The notes under the pieces: model-generated
What the model was told of the DNA's origin: nothing
Database searches by the model: none
Seen by the model: the letters and a program-made list of their open reading frames with translations, nothing else
In this document: piece by piece, positions 50,171 through 56,076 of the stretch
Layout of the letters: each line of letters opens with the position of its first letter
How positions within the stretch are numbered: position 1 is the first letter of the stretch
Source of the DNA: a virus
Virus record (IMG/VR): IMGVR_UViG_3300034093_001920
Span: 1-56,076 of that record
Direction: 5' to 3' (one strand)
Length of the DNA: 56,076 nucleotides
Translations under genes and position numbers: made by a program

Positions 50171-50410
50171 ATGAGCAAAGAACGCAAATCACACTTTCTT
50201 CAGGGAATTATGTCCGCCAACTTCCCTTACTACACAGGGTCTGGGTATGGATACGGCGGATATGGGTACTACGGCGGCGGATATGGTTACGGCTACGGCG
50301 GTAACTACACCAGCTCAGAGTCTGCTTCTGGCTCTGCTGGAGAGGGTGGAGACACAGGCATGGGCGCTGATGGCGGCGACATGGGCGGTGGAGACGGCGG
50401 CGGAATGTAA
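50171..50410 (+). CDS. Gly/Tyr-rich low-complexity protein
   Basis: After a short start (MSKERKSHFLQGIMSANFPYY) the 79-residue protein is dominated by YGYGGYGYYGGGYGYGYGG and then Ser/Gly/Asp repeats ending MGGGDGGGM. It has no fold signature and a composition like phase-separating or adhesive proteins. It may help the virion or modify the host surface. Leaderless promoter. Confidence 0.55.
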   Translation: MSKERKSHFLQGIMSANFPYYTGSGYGYGGYGYYGGGYGYGYGGNYTSSESASGSAGEGGDTGMGADGGDMGGGDGGGM

Positions 50411-50411
50411 C

Positions 50412-50430
50412 TATCGGGGCCTTTTTAGGT
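50412..50430 (+). repeat. CGGGGC...TTTTTAGGTAA element (copy at 50.4 kb)
   Basis: A copy of the recurring short element with core CGGGGC and TTTTTAGGTAA; the best match is at 47708, and a weaker form is at 48064. It lies between genes in all cases. Confidence 0.4.
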
Positions 50431-50449
50431 AAAACTCCCGCAAATCTGC

Positions 50450-50491
50450 TATAGTAGACCATAGGTCATCTTGTAATTAAGGTGGCCTTTT
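50450..50491 (+). promoter_or_regulatory. promoter and adjacent hairpin before the lysin gene
   Basis: TATAGT (50450-50455) is a -10 box. Starting 8 nt downstream, a 10-bp stem with two G-U pairs (50463-50472 with 50479-50488) is followed by TTT. A transcript from this promoter would meet a terminator-like hairpin almost at once, which could act as an attenuator for 50550. Confidence 0.4.
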
Positions 50492-50549
50492 GTCATACCA
50501 AGACAATAAACGACCGAGTACTAACTACCAAGGAAAGGTAGGTCGCTAA

Positions 50550-51137
50550 ATGAAATGGATGATTGCAGCAACACTGGCAGGAAGCACCGCTATCGCGCCA
50601 GTCGCAATTAATGAAGTTGAAATGAAACCAGAAGTTGTTCAGTTTGACTTTGTAGAAAAGAACACACAGGAGTTTACGCTTCCTGTGGACCCCGTGCTCT
50701 GGGCGCAGGAAATGCGTCAAGACGCGGAGCGTGAAATGTGGCCCGAAATTAAAGCCTATAAAGCAATGATTCGGGCTAAACGGATGAAACCCGTAATAAA
50801 GGTTCTTGATGAACTCAAGAGCTACGTAGGAAAGACACCTTATGTCTTTTCTGGAGCATCACCGAGAGCATGGGACTGTAGTGGTCTCGTCATGTGGACT
50901 TACGCACAACTCGGCATTGAGCTACCACACAGTGCATCTGCACAGCTTTCCGCAGGGAAGCACGTCGCAAATCCCCAACCTGGCGATATCGTCGTTTGGG
51001 GCGGCGGATACCATTCAGGTATCTATCTCGGTGATGGCAAGGTTATCAACGCCTTGAACCCTCGCGTCGATACGAACATCATGGGTGTGAACGCAATTAG
51101 CGGTTCTATCACCTACGTTCGCGTCTACGACTACTAA
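50550..51137 (+). CDS. secreted NlpC/P60 peptidoglycan hydrolase (endolysin candidate)
   Basis: An N-terminal hydrophobic stretch (MKWMIAATLAGSTAIAPVA) resembles a signal peptide or anchor. The NlpC/P60 domain has PYVFSGASPRAWDCSGLVMW (C110), GYHSGIYLG (H155) and a third residue in VINALNP. These enzymes cut peptide stems of the cell wall. A good AAGGAAAGG leader precedes ATG 50550, with the Shine-Dalgarno in a hairpin loop. It may act in lysis or at infection. Confidence 0.8.
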   Translation: MKWMIAATLAGSTAIAPVAINEVEMKPEVVQFDFVEKNTQEFTLPVDPVLWAQEMRQDAEREMWPEIKAYKAMIRAKRMKPVIKVLDELKSYVGKTPYVFSGASPRAWDCSGLVMWTYAQLGIELPHSASAQLSAGKHVANPQPGDIVVWGGGYHSGIYLGDGKVINALNPRVDTNIMGVNAISGSITYVRVYDY

Positions 51138-51175
51138 CCGCAACAGTTTAGGGGGCCATCCGTTGGGTGGTCCCC

Positions 51176-51187
51176 TACACTTGTTTT
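51176..51187 (+). promoter_or_regulatory. -10 element for the 51188 gene, after a hairpin
   Basis: TACACT (51176-51181) lies 6 nt before ATG 51188. It directly follows a G-rich hairpin (GGGGGCCATCC with GGGTGGTCCCC, using G-U pairs) that may end the lysin transcript. Confidence 0.45.
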
Positions 51188-51751
51188 ATGACTCTTAGCC
51201 CTTCTCAGTTTGGCTCTCAACCTGTTTATACGGGCCCTGGGCTTGCTGGGCGGGATTCTCATCACTGGAGCAAGTACGCCTTAGCGGAACGCCGTACTGT
51301 CGAAGCTTCTAAAGAACCTGGCGGTAAATGGGGTTTTCAGGTAGCCCTAGTTCCCGTATCTCAACTTGCCAAGTACCGTGAGTTTGACCGAACAAAAGCT
51401 CCCTATGGGTATGCAGACAGCAACGAGACAATCAGCTCTATTGCTGACGACCTCCGCAAAGGCGGCACTGGCGCACTTCGCTCTCCCATCAGCATTTCCT
51501 ATGACCACAAAAATAAATGGGGGTACATTGCCGAGGGGAATCACCGCGTTGCCGCGGCTATTCAAGCGGGAGTAAGTCATTTGCCCGTACAGATTGGTGG
51601 GAACTCAAACGCAGGCTTGCTGGATGACCTCAAGGCTAAAGGAGTCGGTGCACCGCTGCACCTTGACACTCGCCTTGTTGAAGGAGACACGGGATACTTC
51701 CCGTCTTATCAGCACCCTGGAAACTTCAAGGAATTTGAGGGAGCACGATGA
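51188..51751 (+). CDS. ParB-like (Srx-fold) protein with SPSQF start
   Basis: It starts MTLSPSQFGSQPV, probably leaderless. LVPVSQLAKYREF, SSIADDLRKGGTGALRSPISISY and YIAEGNHRVAAAIQAGVSHLPVQI follow the ParB/Srx fold, including the GNHR motif. ParB-like phage domains can be nucleases or NTP-binding. The C-terminal ~60 residues are unique. Confidence 0.65.
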   Translation: MTLSPSQFGSQPVYTGPGLAGRDSHHWSKYALAERRTVEASKEPGGKWGFQVALVPVSQLAKYREFDRTKAPYGYADSNETISSIADDLRKGGTGALRSPISISYDHKNKWGYIAEGNHRVAAAIQAGVSHLPVQIGGNSNAGLLDDLKAKGVGAPLHLDTRLVEGDTGYFPSYQHPGNFKEFEGAR

Positions 51752-52242
51752 CTCAGCACCCAGACGACGAGAACTACTGGTACCACGAATCTTCTAGCTC
51801 TAATCGAGAGGGAATTGAAGAGCGTGGTCTTCGTCCTAGTTTTTCCGAGGTGTATGTACACCACGATGATTTCCCCAAGGGCCAGTGTCCCGCGTGTGAG
51901 GCTGGCGATAGCAACACGGAGTATGGTGAGCACGGGTTTGACGCAAGCACAGTTTTCCTACACCATGACTCAAATGAAGTGGGCGCTTACCACGGCGATA
52001 ACAATGCTGACATCTGGGCTGTCCCTAAGCGTGAGATTAAGGTTGACGCAGACACCTCTATTCATGGCGTAATGACCAGCGGTGTTGAGCCCTGGAAGCT
52101 TAGCAGAGTTGGGCACTTTACTGACGGCTACCATACCGCCAAGCACGACCCTTGGAAACCCCTAGAAGATTGTGACGAATGCAAGAACCAAGACAAGCTC
52201 CACGAAGAACACCTGCAAAAGAAGTGGGGACATTCTCTATGA
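51748..52242 (+). CDS. ADP-ribosyltransferase-like protein, paralogue of 49297
   Basis: NYWYHESSSSNREGIEERGLRPSF and VEPWKLSRVGHFTDG repeat the pattern of 49297 (QNRDSIEERGLR, ITRVGHF). It contains an extra Cys-rich segment (CPACEAGDS near residue 50; CDECKN near the end). Overlaps neighbours by ATGA. Activity unknown. Confidence 0.55.
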   Translation: MTQHPDDENYWYHESSSSNREGIEERGLRPSFSEVYVHHDDFPKGQCPACEAGDSNTEYGEHGFDASTVFLHHDSNEVGAYHGDNNADIWAVPKREIKVDADTSIHGVMTSGVEPWKLSRVGHFTDGYHTAKHDPWKPLEDCDECKNQDKLHEEHLQKKWGHSL

Positions 52243-52349
52243 CCGTAATATCCCGACAGATGGCTAACCGTATCTACGGTGGTCCTCGTGGCAACTTTAA
52301 GGATTACGTCGTAGGCAATCAGGCGCAGGTTAGTGGAATAAAAAACTAA
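52239..52349 (+). CDS. 36-residue hypothetical peptide
   Basis: MTVISRQMANRIYGGPRGNF... overlaps both neighbours (ATGA upstream, TAATG downstream). Basic. Function unknown. Confidence 0.45.
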   Translation: MTVISRQMANRIYGGPRGNFKDYVVGNQAQVSGIKN

Positions 52350-52711
52350 TGGGTAGAAATAACGCAGACTTTAACGAGGGTAGCTTTACTCTGAGTTACA
52401 ACAACGAAACGTTGTTCCACGGTACTCGCCAAAAGCTATCCGTAGGAGACGCCATCAACCTACAGCCTGCCGAACGGGGCAAGGGCATTAACGTCCCCGT
52501 CTCGTGGACTACAACAAGCCCAATTGACGCCGCACACTACGGTGCTCGCGATGAGGGCGACGGTAAGGTTAACGTCTACACCACAGAACCCGTAGACCGC
52601 GCTAGCGTCCGCGGGGCGTACTCGGGAATCCTGCACCCAGGAGAACGCAAAATCAACACGCACTTCATCTCTAAGCACGGCTTTACAGTTACAGGAGTAC
52701 ACAATGGCTAG
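52349..52711 (+). CDS. Arr-like ADP-ribosyltransferase-like protein with MGRNNADF tag
   Basis: After MGRNNADFNEGSFTL, the segment ETLFHGTRQKLSVGD and SWTTTSPIDAAHYGARDEGDG resembles Arr-type rifampin ADP-ribosyltransferases (H-G-T, then A-xx-YGA). The 120-residue size is near the minimal Arr domain. It does not imply drug resistance in the phage. The tag is repeated at 55602 and 55966. Confidence 0.6.
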   Translation: MGRNNADFNEGSFTLSYNNETLFHGTRQKLSVGDAINLQPAERGKGINVPVSWTTTSPIDAAHYGARDEGDGKVNVYTTEPVDRASVRGAYSGILHPGERKINTHFISKHGFTVTGVHNG

Positions 52712-52922
52712 GAAAGAAGACTTTGATAAGGGCAAAGACAATAGCCCGTTTGGTACTGGTCCCCATGGCGGAGACCGCGACCTGGATGAGCCCAATGACA
52801 ACGGCTGGGGAACTCACGTAGAGCGCCCCAGGATGTCCTGCCCTCATTGCCCCGCCATGTTTCACTTTTCAACTGGACTTTCTACACACAAAAATCAACA
52901 ACACCCAGACTACCTTTGGTAG
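52704..52922 (+). CDS. small protein with a single C2H2 zinc finger
   Basis: The 72-residue protein has SCPHCPAMFHFSTGLSTHKNQQH (C46, C49, H62, H67), a C-x2-C-x12-H-x4-H finger similar to the eukaryotic form. The N-terminus is acidic and Gly-rich. It overlaps 52349. Possibly DNA-binding. Confidence 0.65.
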   Translation: MARKEDFDKGKDNSPFGTGPHGGDRDLDEPNDNGWGTHVERPRMSCPHCPAMFHFSTGLSTHKNQQHPDYLW

Positions 52923-52944
52923 CCTGAAACTAAAAGGAGAAATA

Positions 52945-53145
52945 ATGAACTGGTTTACCCCAGAACGACGTTTGTTCGTCTACCGCGTTACCGCTAGCCT
53001 CGTCACCGTTGCTGTTGCCCTGAACGTTTTTACCCAGGGAACTGCCGACGAAGTGACGTTGGTTGTCTCAAAGGTTCTGGACGCAATTACCGCAGTGAGT
53101 GCCCTTCTGGCATCTCTCCTCGCGGCTAAGAACGTCGCCAAGTAG
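52945..53145 (+). CDS. holin (small two-helix actinophage type)
   Basis: MNWFTPERRLFVYRVTASL... contains two hydrophobic helices (VTASLVTVAVALNVF and AITAVSALLASLLAA) joined by a short polar loop; this start is common in actinophage holins. AAAAGGAG precedes it. It is 1.8 kb from the lysin gene. Forms lysis pores if the family call holds. Confidence 0.75.
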   Translation: MNWFTPERRLFVYRVTASLVTVAVALNVFTQGTADEVTLVVSKVLDAITAVSALLASLLAAKNVAK

Positions 53146-53162
53146 TACCACCCGACAAGAAG

Positions 53163-53202
53163 AAGGCCCCCTAGCCAATAGGCTGGGGGGCCTTATCTTT
53201 TA
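53163..53202. terminator. bidirectional terminator
   Basis: AAGGCCCCCTAGCC (53163-53176) pairs with GGCTGGGGGGCCTT (53181-53194), nearly perfectly, around AATA, followed by ATCTTTTAG. It separates the holin gene from the minus-strand gene at 53204. Confidence 0.75.
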
Positions 53203-53203
53203 G

Positions 53204-53938
53204 TTAGAGGAAGACCGCGTCGGCAAATACTACGCGGGACGCCATCTTGGACGCGCTAATGATTGCGATAGGGGCTGAGACACTCAGGACCATTCCTGCC
53301 CACATCCGCGGCTCGGTGAAGTCGTAGTTCCAGAAGTCAAGCGTGTGGAAGCCATTGGCGAGGACGGCGATTGCGCCGAAAGCAACCATTCCTGCTACTG
53401 CACCAAAGGTCTTCTCTTTTTCTCCTTCGGGAGTTACTCGAGATGCCAGGAGGAGATACGCAATGAGGAACAGCAGGTACATCAACTCAATGAAGAAGAA
53501 GAACAAGCTTCCCATCCACGGCTGAGACAGTCCGACGAACTCAGCAACCGCAGTGATGCCATTGAACGAAACTACCGCGGATGCGATGAACGCAATAATG
53601 ATTCCCGCAACCCAGAGCCAGAGAACAATCTTCTGGTCAATCTGCACCTTAGGGGCTCGTTTATGCTCTTGCTTCTCAAACCTAGTAACGCGCTGTTCTT
53701 TGGCGCGCTCCTTGGCGTTCTTTTTACGCCCGCCGACATCCGACGGTACGGTGAATGGGCGACTAACCCACTCTTCACTGGGAATTACTTCCTCTAGTGG
53801 GGCCTTGTTTTCAGGCATTTGTTCTTCTTCCTCAGTAGTTGGTTCTTCGAGCTCAAGGTCTTTCTCAAACTTTTCCTTAATGCCCCACAAAGAGGCATAC
53901 GAAGGAACGTGGTATACGTCCTCCTCATACTCGTCCAT
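53204..53938 (-). CDS. four-helix membrane protein with acidic N-terminus
   Basis: The first ~100 residues are acidic then basic (EEEEQMPENKAPLEEV; RKKNAKERAKEQRV) and probably cytoplasmic. Four hydrophobic segments follow (VLWLWVAGIIIAFIASAVVSF; LFFFFIELMYLLFLIAYLLL; AVAGMVAFGAIAVLANG; WAGMVLSVSAPIAIISA). Topology resembles DUF2637/SpdB-type proteins of actinobacterial plasmids. A leaderless promoter precedes it. Function unknown. Confidence 0.6.
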   Translation of the reverse strand: MDEYEEDVYHVPSYASLWGIKEKFEKDLELEEPTTEEEEQMPENKAPLEEVIPSEEWVSRPFTVPSDVGGRKKNAKERAKEQRVTRFEKQEHKRAPKVQIDQKIVLWLWVAGIIIAFIASAVVSFNGITAVAEFVGLSQPWMGSLFFFFIELMYLLFLIAYLLLASRVTPEGEKEKTFGAVAGMVAFGAIAVLANGFHTLDFWNYDFTEPRMWAGMVLSVSAPIAIISASKMASRVVFADAVFL

Positions 53939-53950
53939 ACTTGTACTTTA
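53939..53950 (-). promoter_or_regulatory. -10 element for the 53938 gene, minus strand
   Basis: TAAAGT (53950-53945) sits 6 nt before ATG 53938 on the minus strand. Its spacer (AGTTTGGGGTTTATGG) resembles that of the repeated control element at 47 kb. Confidence 0.5.
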
Positions 53951-54059
53951 CCATAAACCCCAAACTACGTGCACTCTCTGCGTTGTTATCAGAAGGATGT
54001 TAAGACAAGTTTGATACTCTGGTAGTTCTTCCAATTTTAAGCATAGAAAGAGGCAAAAC

Positions 54060-55040
54060 ATGGCAATTCTCGGAACTGGACTCCAGGACGGACTCCTCCT
54101 CAAGCCAATCCGTTACCAATGGGCGATGGACCTGTACAACCAGGCAGTAGCCAATACCTGGTTCCCCAATGAAATTCAACTGGGCGAAGACATTGCAGAC
54201 TTCAAGAAGATGTCTGAAGAAGAGCAGAACGCTATTACGTTCCTAATGTCCTTCTTTAACCCCTCTGAGCTCATCGTTAACAAAGCCCTAGCATTTGGTG
54301 TCTACCCCTATTTGAACGCGGCAGAGACGCACCTCTACCTCGCCAAGCAGATGTGGGAAGAAGCCAACCACTGCATGAGCTTTGAGTACATCCTCGAGAC
54401 GTTCCCCGTGGACCGTGAGAAGATTTACGCCCAGCACGTTGAGCACCCCGCAATTGCCAACAAAGAAGCGTTTGAAGTTAAGTACATCAAGCGTATGTCC
54501 GACGAGCGTCTCGACATCACTACGGTTGAGGGCAAGCAAGACTTCGTCCGCAACCTCATTGCGTACTCGGTAATCATGGAAGGTATCTGGTTCTACACGG
54601 GATTCATGGTCGCCCTCAGCTTCCGTCAGCGCAACTTGCTCCGCAACTTCGGTTCGCTCGTTGACTGGATTGTTCGCGACGAGTCGCTCCACCTCAAGTT
54701 CGGAATCAACCTCATCCTCACGGTGCTGGAAGAGAACCCAGAGATTGTCACCGATGAGTTTGTGTTGGAAGTCAAGCAGATGATTCTTGACGCTGTGGAC
54801 ATGGAAGTTGAGTACAACAAGGCTATGCTCCCCAACGGTATCCTTGGACTCAACTCTGAGTACATCAGCACCTACACCAAGTACATCGCAGACCGTCGCC
54901 TTGAGGAACTCGGCTTTGAGGCTCACTACAACGTCGCTAATCCCGCAAAGTGGATGGCTACGGCTAACGACACCTTGCAGTTGGTTAACTTCTTCGAAAG
55001 CACCAACACTTCGTATGAGGTCAACGGAGCGACTAAGTAA
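54060..55040 (+). CDS. ribonucleotide reductase R2 subunit, class Ic-like
   Basis: The 326-residue protein carries all metal ligands: E70 (SELIVNK), E101 and H104 (EEANH), E174 (IMEGIWFY), and E208 and H211 (RDESLH). The residue 4 after H104, where most R2 proteins have the radical Tyr, is Phe108, and the first ligand is Glu instead of Asp. These two features mark the class Ic Mn/Fe type, known from Chlamydia. It makes deoxynucleotides with a large subunit that is not in this window. AAAGAGG precedes the ATG. Confidence 0.85.
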   Translation: MAILGTGLQDGLLLKPIRYQWAMDLYNQAVANTWFPNEIQLGEDIADFKKMSEEEQNAITFLMSFFNPSELIVNKALAFGVYPYLNAAETHLYLAKQMWEEANHCMSFEYILETFPVDREKIYAQHVEHPAIANKEAFEVKYIKRMSDERLDITTVEGKQDFVRNLIAYSVIMEGIWFYTGFMVALSFRQRNLLRNFGSLVDWIVRDESLHLKFGINLILTVLEENPEIVTDEFVLEVKQMILDAVDMEVEYNKAMLPNGILGLNSEYISTYTKYIADRRLEELGFEAHYNVANPAKWMATANDTLQLVNFFESTNTSYEVNGATK

Positions 55041-55042
55041 GG

Positions 55043-55054
55043 TAATCTGGTTCT
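55043..55054 (+). promoter_or_regulatory. -10 element for the 55055 gene
   Basis: TAATCT (55043-55048) stands 6 nt before ATG 55055, just after the R2 stop. No ribosome-binding site; leaderless start likely. Confidence 0.45.
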
Positions 55055-55396
55055 ATGGCTTCTATTGAAAACATTGGACGACAGTTTCGCGGTGTGGTGA
55101 CCTTACCTATCCACGAAGTTCACGGGTTTTTGTCTGGTGATTTTCATGACGATGTTGCACACGGGGATGACCCCTTGACTGTGGGTAGGGTCGACTCCGA
55201 CTTGCTTGAGGGCGGGGAGGATGACCGCCAGCAGGAAAACGCTGATTTACTAGCGAGCATTAAGGCTCACGGAGTTACAGAACCTGTTGACGCACATATC
55301 CTTAAAGATAACCGTGTAAGTCTTTTTGACGGACATCACCGAGTCTTTTACGCTACTAAAGCGGGCATAACACACATTCCCGTGAGGTTTAGTTAA
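55055..55396 (+). CDS. ParB-like protein with IENIGRQF start
   Basis: MASIENIGRQFRG is followed by ADLLASIKAHGVTEPVDAHIL and VSLFDGHHRVFYATKAGITHIPVRF, matching the ParB/Srx fold (GHHR in place of GNHR). It lacks the helix-turn-helix of true partition ParB. A related protein is at 51188. Possibly nucleotide- or DNA-directed enzyme. Confidence 0.65.
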   Translation: MASIENIGRQFRGVVTLPIHEVHGFLSGDFHDDVAHGDDPLTVGRVDSDLLEGGEDDRQQENADLLASIKAHGVTEPVDAHILKDNRVSLFDGHHRVFYATKAGITHIPVRFS

Positions 55397-55602
55397 TGAT
55401 TATCCAACTTAATCCTCCGCTTCCGTTCTACACACCCAAAGGGTCTGCTCTAGCGCATTTTCTCATTGACATGGGACCAGAACACAACATACAATGGGTA
55501 TGTTTCCAAGATGAAACGGGAGAGTGCTGGACGTGGCAAAACTCAGACGTCAGGGCGACTAATAACGTCACCATGCACCGAACGAATGTGAAGAAACTGT
55601 AA
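55396..55602 (+). CDS. conserved phage hypothetical protein
   Basis: MIIQLNPPLPFYTPKGSALAHFLIDMGPEHNIQWVCF... with GECWTWQNSDVRATNNVTMHR; I recall this 65-70-residue family from many phages. All-beta. No known role. TAATG overlaps on both sides. Confidence 0.65.
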   Translation: MIIQLNPPLPFYTPKGSALAHFLIDMGPEHNIQWVCFQDETGECWTWQNSDVRATNNVTMHRTNVKKL

Positions 55603-55973
55603 TGGGTAGAAATAATGCAGACTTCCAGGGAGTGGAACTTCACCATGAGATTCATCCAGGTGGTACAGACATTGAAGCCCACCTAAATGGCAATCCCATA
55701 GGATGGCTACAGTTAGATGAAACTGGAAGAGTGGAAGACATTCAAGTCGATGAAAAGCACCAGGGAAAGGGAGTTGGGAAAGCGATGTGGCGACATGCCG
55801 AAAAGTTGCACCAAACAGGGCAAACCCCTAATCCCCCAAAACACTCTGACTATAGAACGTATGACGGTGAGTTTTTTGCTCGGTCTGTGGGCGGTCATTT
55901 GCCTAGAAATACTGCGGAATGGTTACAAGATTATCCTAAAGACCACATCGTTAGGTCGTACCCCAATGACTAG
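55602..55973 (+). CDS. GNAT acetyltransferase-like protein with MGRNNADF tag
   Basis: After MGRNNADFQGVELHH, the segment VEDIQVDEKHQGKGVGKAMWRHAEKL has the GNAT acetyl-CoA binding motif (Q-x-x-G-x-G/A). It has a full core of about 90 residues. The tag matches 52349. Substrate unknown. Confidence 0.7.
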   Translation: MGRNNADFQGVELHHEIHPGGTDIEAHLNGNPIGWLQLDETGRVEDIQVDEKHQGKGVGKAMWRHAEKLHQTGQTPNPPKHSDYRTYDGEFFARSVGGHLPRNTAEWLQDYPKDHIVRSYPND

Positions 55974-56076
55974 AAATAATGCAGACTTTCATGGAGTTCA
56001 CATCTCGGATGGGGAAGACCCTCACTTCTACGACCCAGAAGATAAGGGACGTAGACTGGCTTTACACAAGGATGGG
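55966..56076 (+). CDS. start of another MTRNNADF-tagged protein (partial)
   Basis: ATG 55966 overlaps the previous gene by 8 nt and reads MTRNNADFHGVHISDGEDPHF... to the window end without a stop. It shares the tag and nucleotide sequence with 52349 and 55602. The domain that follows is beyond this window. Confidence 0.6.
   Translation, partial: MTRNNADFHGVHISDGEDPHFYDPEDKGRRLALHKDG

Noticed and set aside
51167-51187. Upstream GTG-type extension of the ParB-like gene
   Set aside because: The codons overlap the hairpin and the -10 box; ATG 51188 fits the leaderless pattern.
52349-52711. Rifampin resistance gene
   Set aside because: Only fold-level resemblance to Arr is seen; the substrate and activity cannot be inferred.
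1-56076. tRNA genes
   Set aside because: No cloverleaf with a TPsiC-like GGTTCGA arm and CCA end was noticed by eye. A tRNA scan was not available.

Overview
This window is part of the genome of a tailed double-stranded DNA bacteriophage. Its genes are densely packed and mostly unidirectional, with many ATGA and TAATG overlaps. It carries tail, replication, recombination and lysis genes. An actinobacterial host is suggested by two WhiB-type iron-sulfur regulators, by probable leaderless mRNAs, and by the small two-helix holin. By eye the GC content is near 50%. No terminase, portal, capsid or integrase gene is present, so the genome continues beyond both ends.

Layout: (1) 1-4.6 kb, plus strand: the end of the tail/receptor-binding module. 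(2) 4.6-22 kb, plus strand: DNA metabolism. It holds a winged-helix initiator and DnaC-like loader, DnaB-like helicase, DnaG-like primase, SNF2-type helicase, a probable ssDNA-binding protein, PolA, a RecA-like recombinase, a Hjc-like nuclease, WhiB, a Cas4-like nuclease, a Nmad1-like protein, an HNH endonuclease and a RuvC-like resolvase. (3) 22-30 kb, plus strand: a SpoVS-like protein followed by poorly characterised proteins, including a candidate HDxxGH metalloprotein, repeated helical domains, a Lys/Ala/Pro-rich basic protein and zinc ribbons. (4) 29.6-32.5 kb: a nucleotidyltransferase-like, a HAD-like and a tRNA-guanine-transglycosylase-like protein. A terminator ends this strand at 32.64-32.68 kb.

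(5) 32.7-46.7 kb, minus strand: about 40 mostly tiny genes plus WhiB, a HicA-like protein, an HNH-like protein, an XRE repressor, a pyrimidine-dimer glycosylase that seems to start at ATT, and a MoxR AAA+/von Willebrand A pair. (6) 46.7-47.5 kb: a noncoding divergent control region with five copies of one promoter-like element, four firing left into the minus-strand cluster and one firing right. (7) 47.5-56 kb, mainly plus strand: small membrane proteins, ADP-ribosyltransferase-like, ParB-like and GNAT-like proteins that share short N-terminal tags, an NlpC/P60 lysin, a holin, a minus-strand membrane protein and a ribonucleotide reductase R2 with a class Ic active site.

Replication (2) is likely supplied with deoxynucleotides by the R2 protein in (7), although the large subunit is not in view. 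The tagged proteins in (7), together with the candidate metalloprotein in (3), use domains typical of phage effector or polyvalent proteins and are the best candidate for an undescribed system. At least eight transcription units seem to begin with a -10 hexamer placed 6-7 nt before ATG, which suggests leaderless transcripts. All assignments come from reading the sequence and recalling families; no database search was run.
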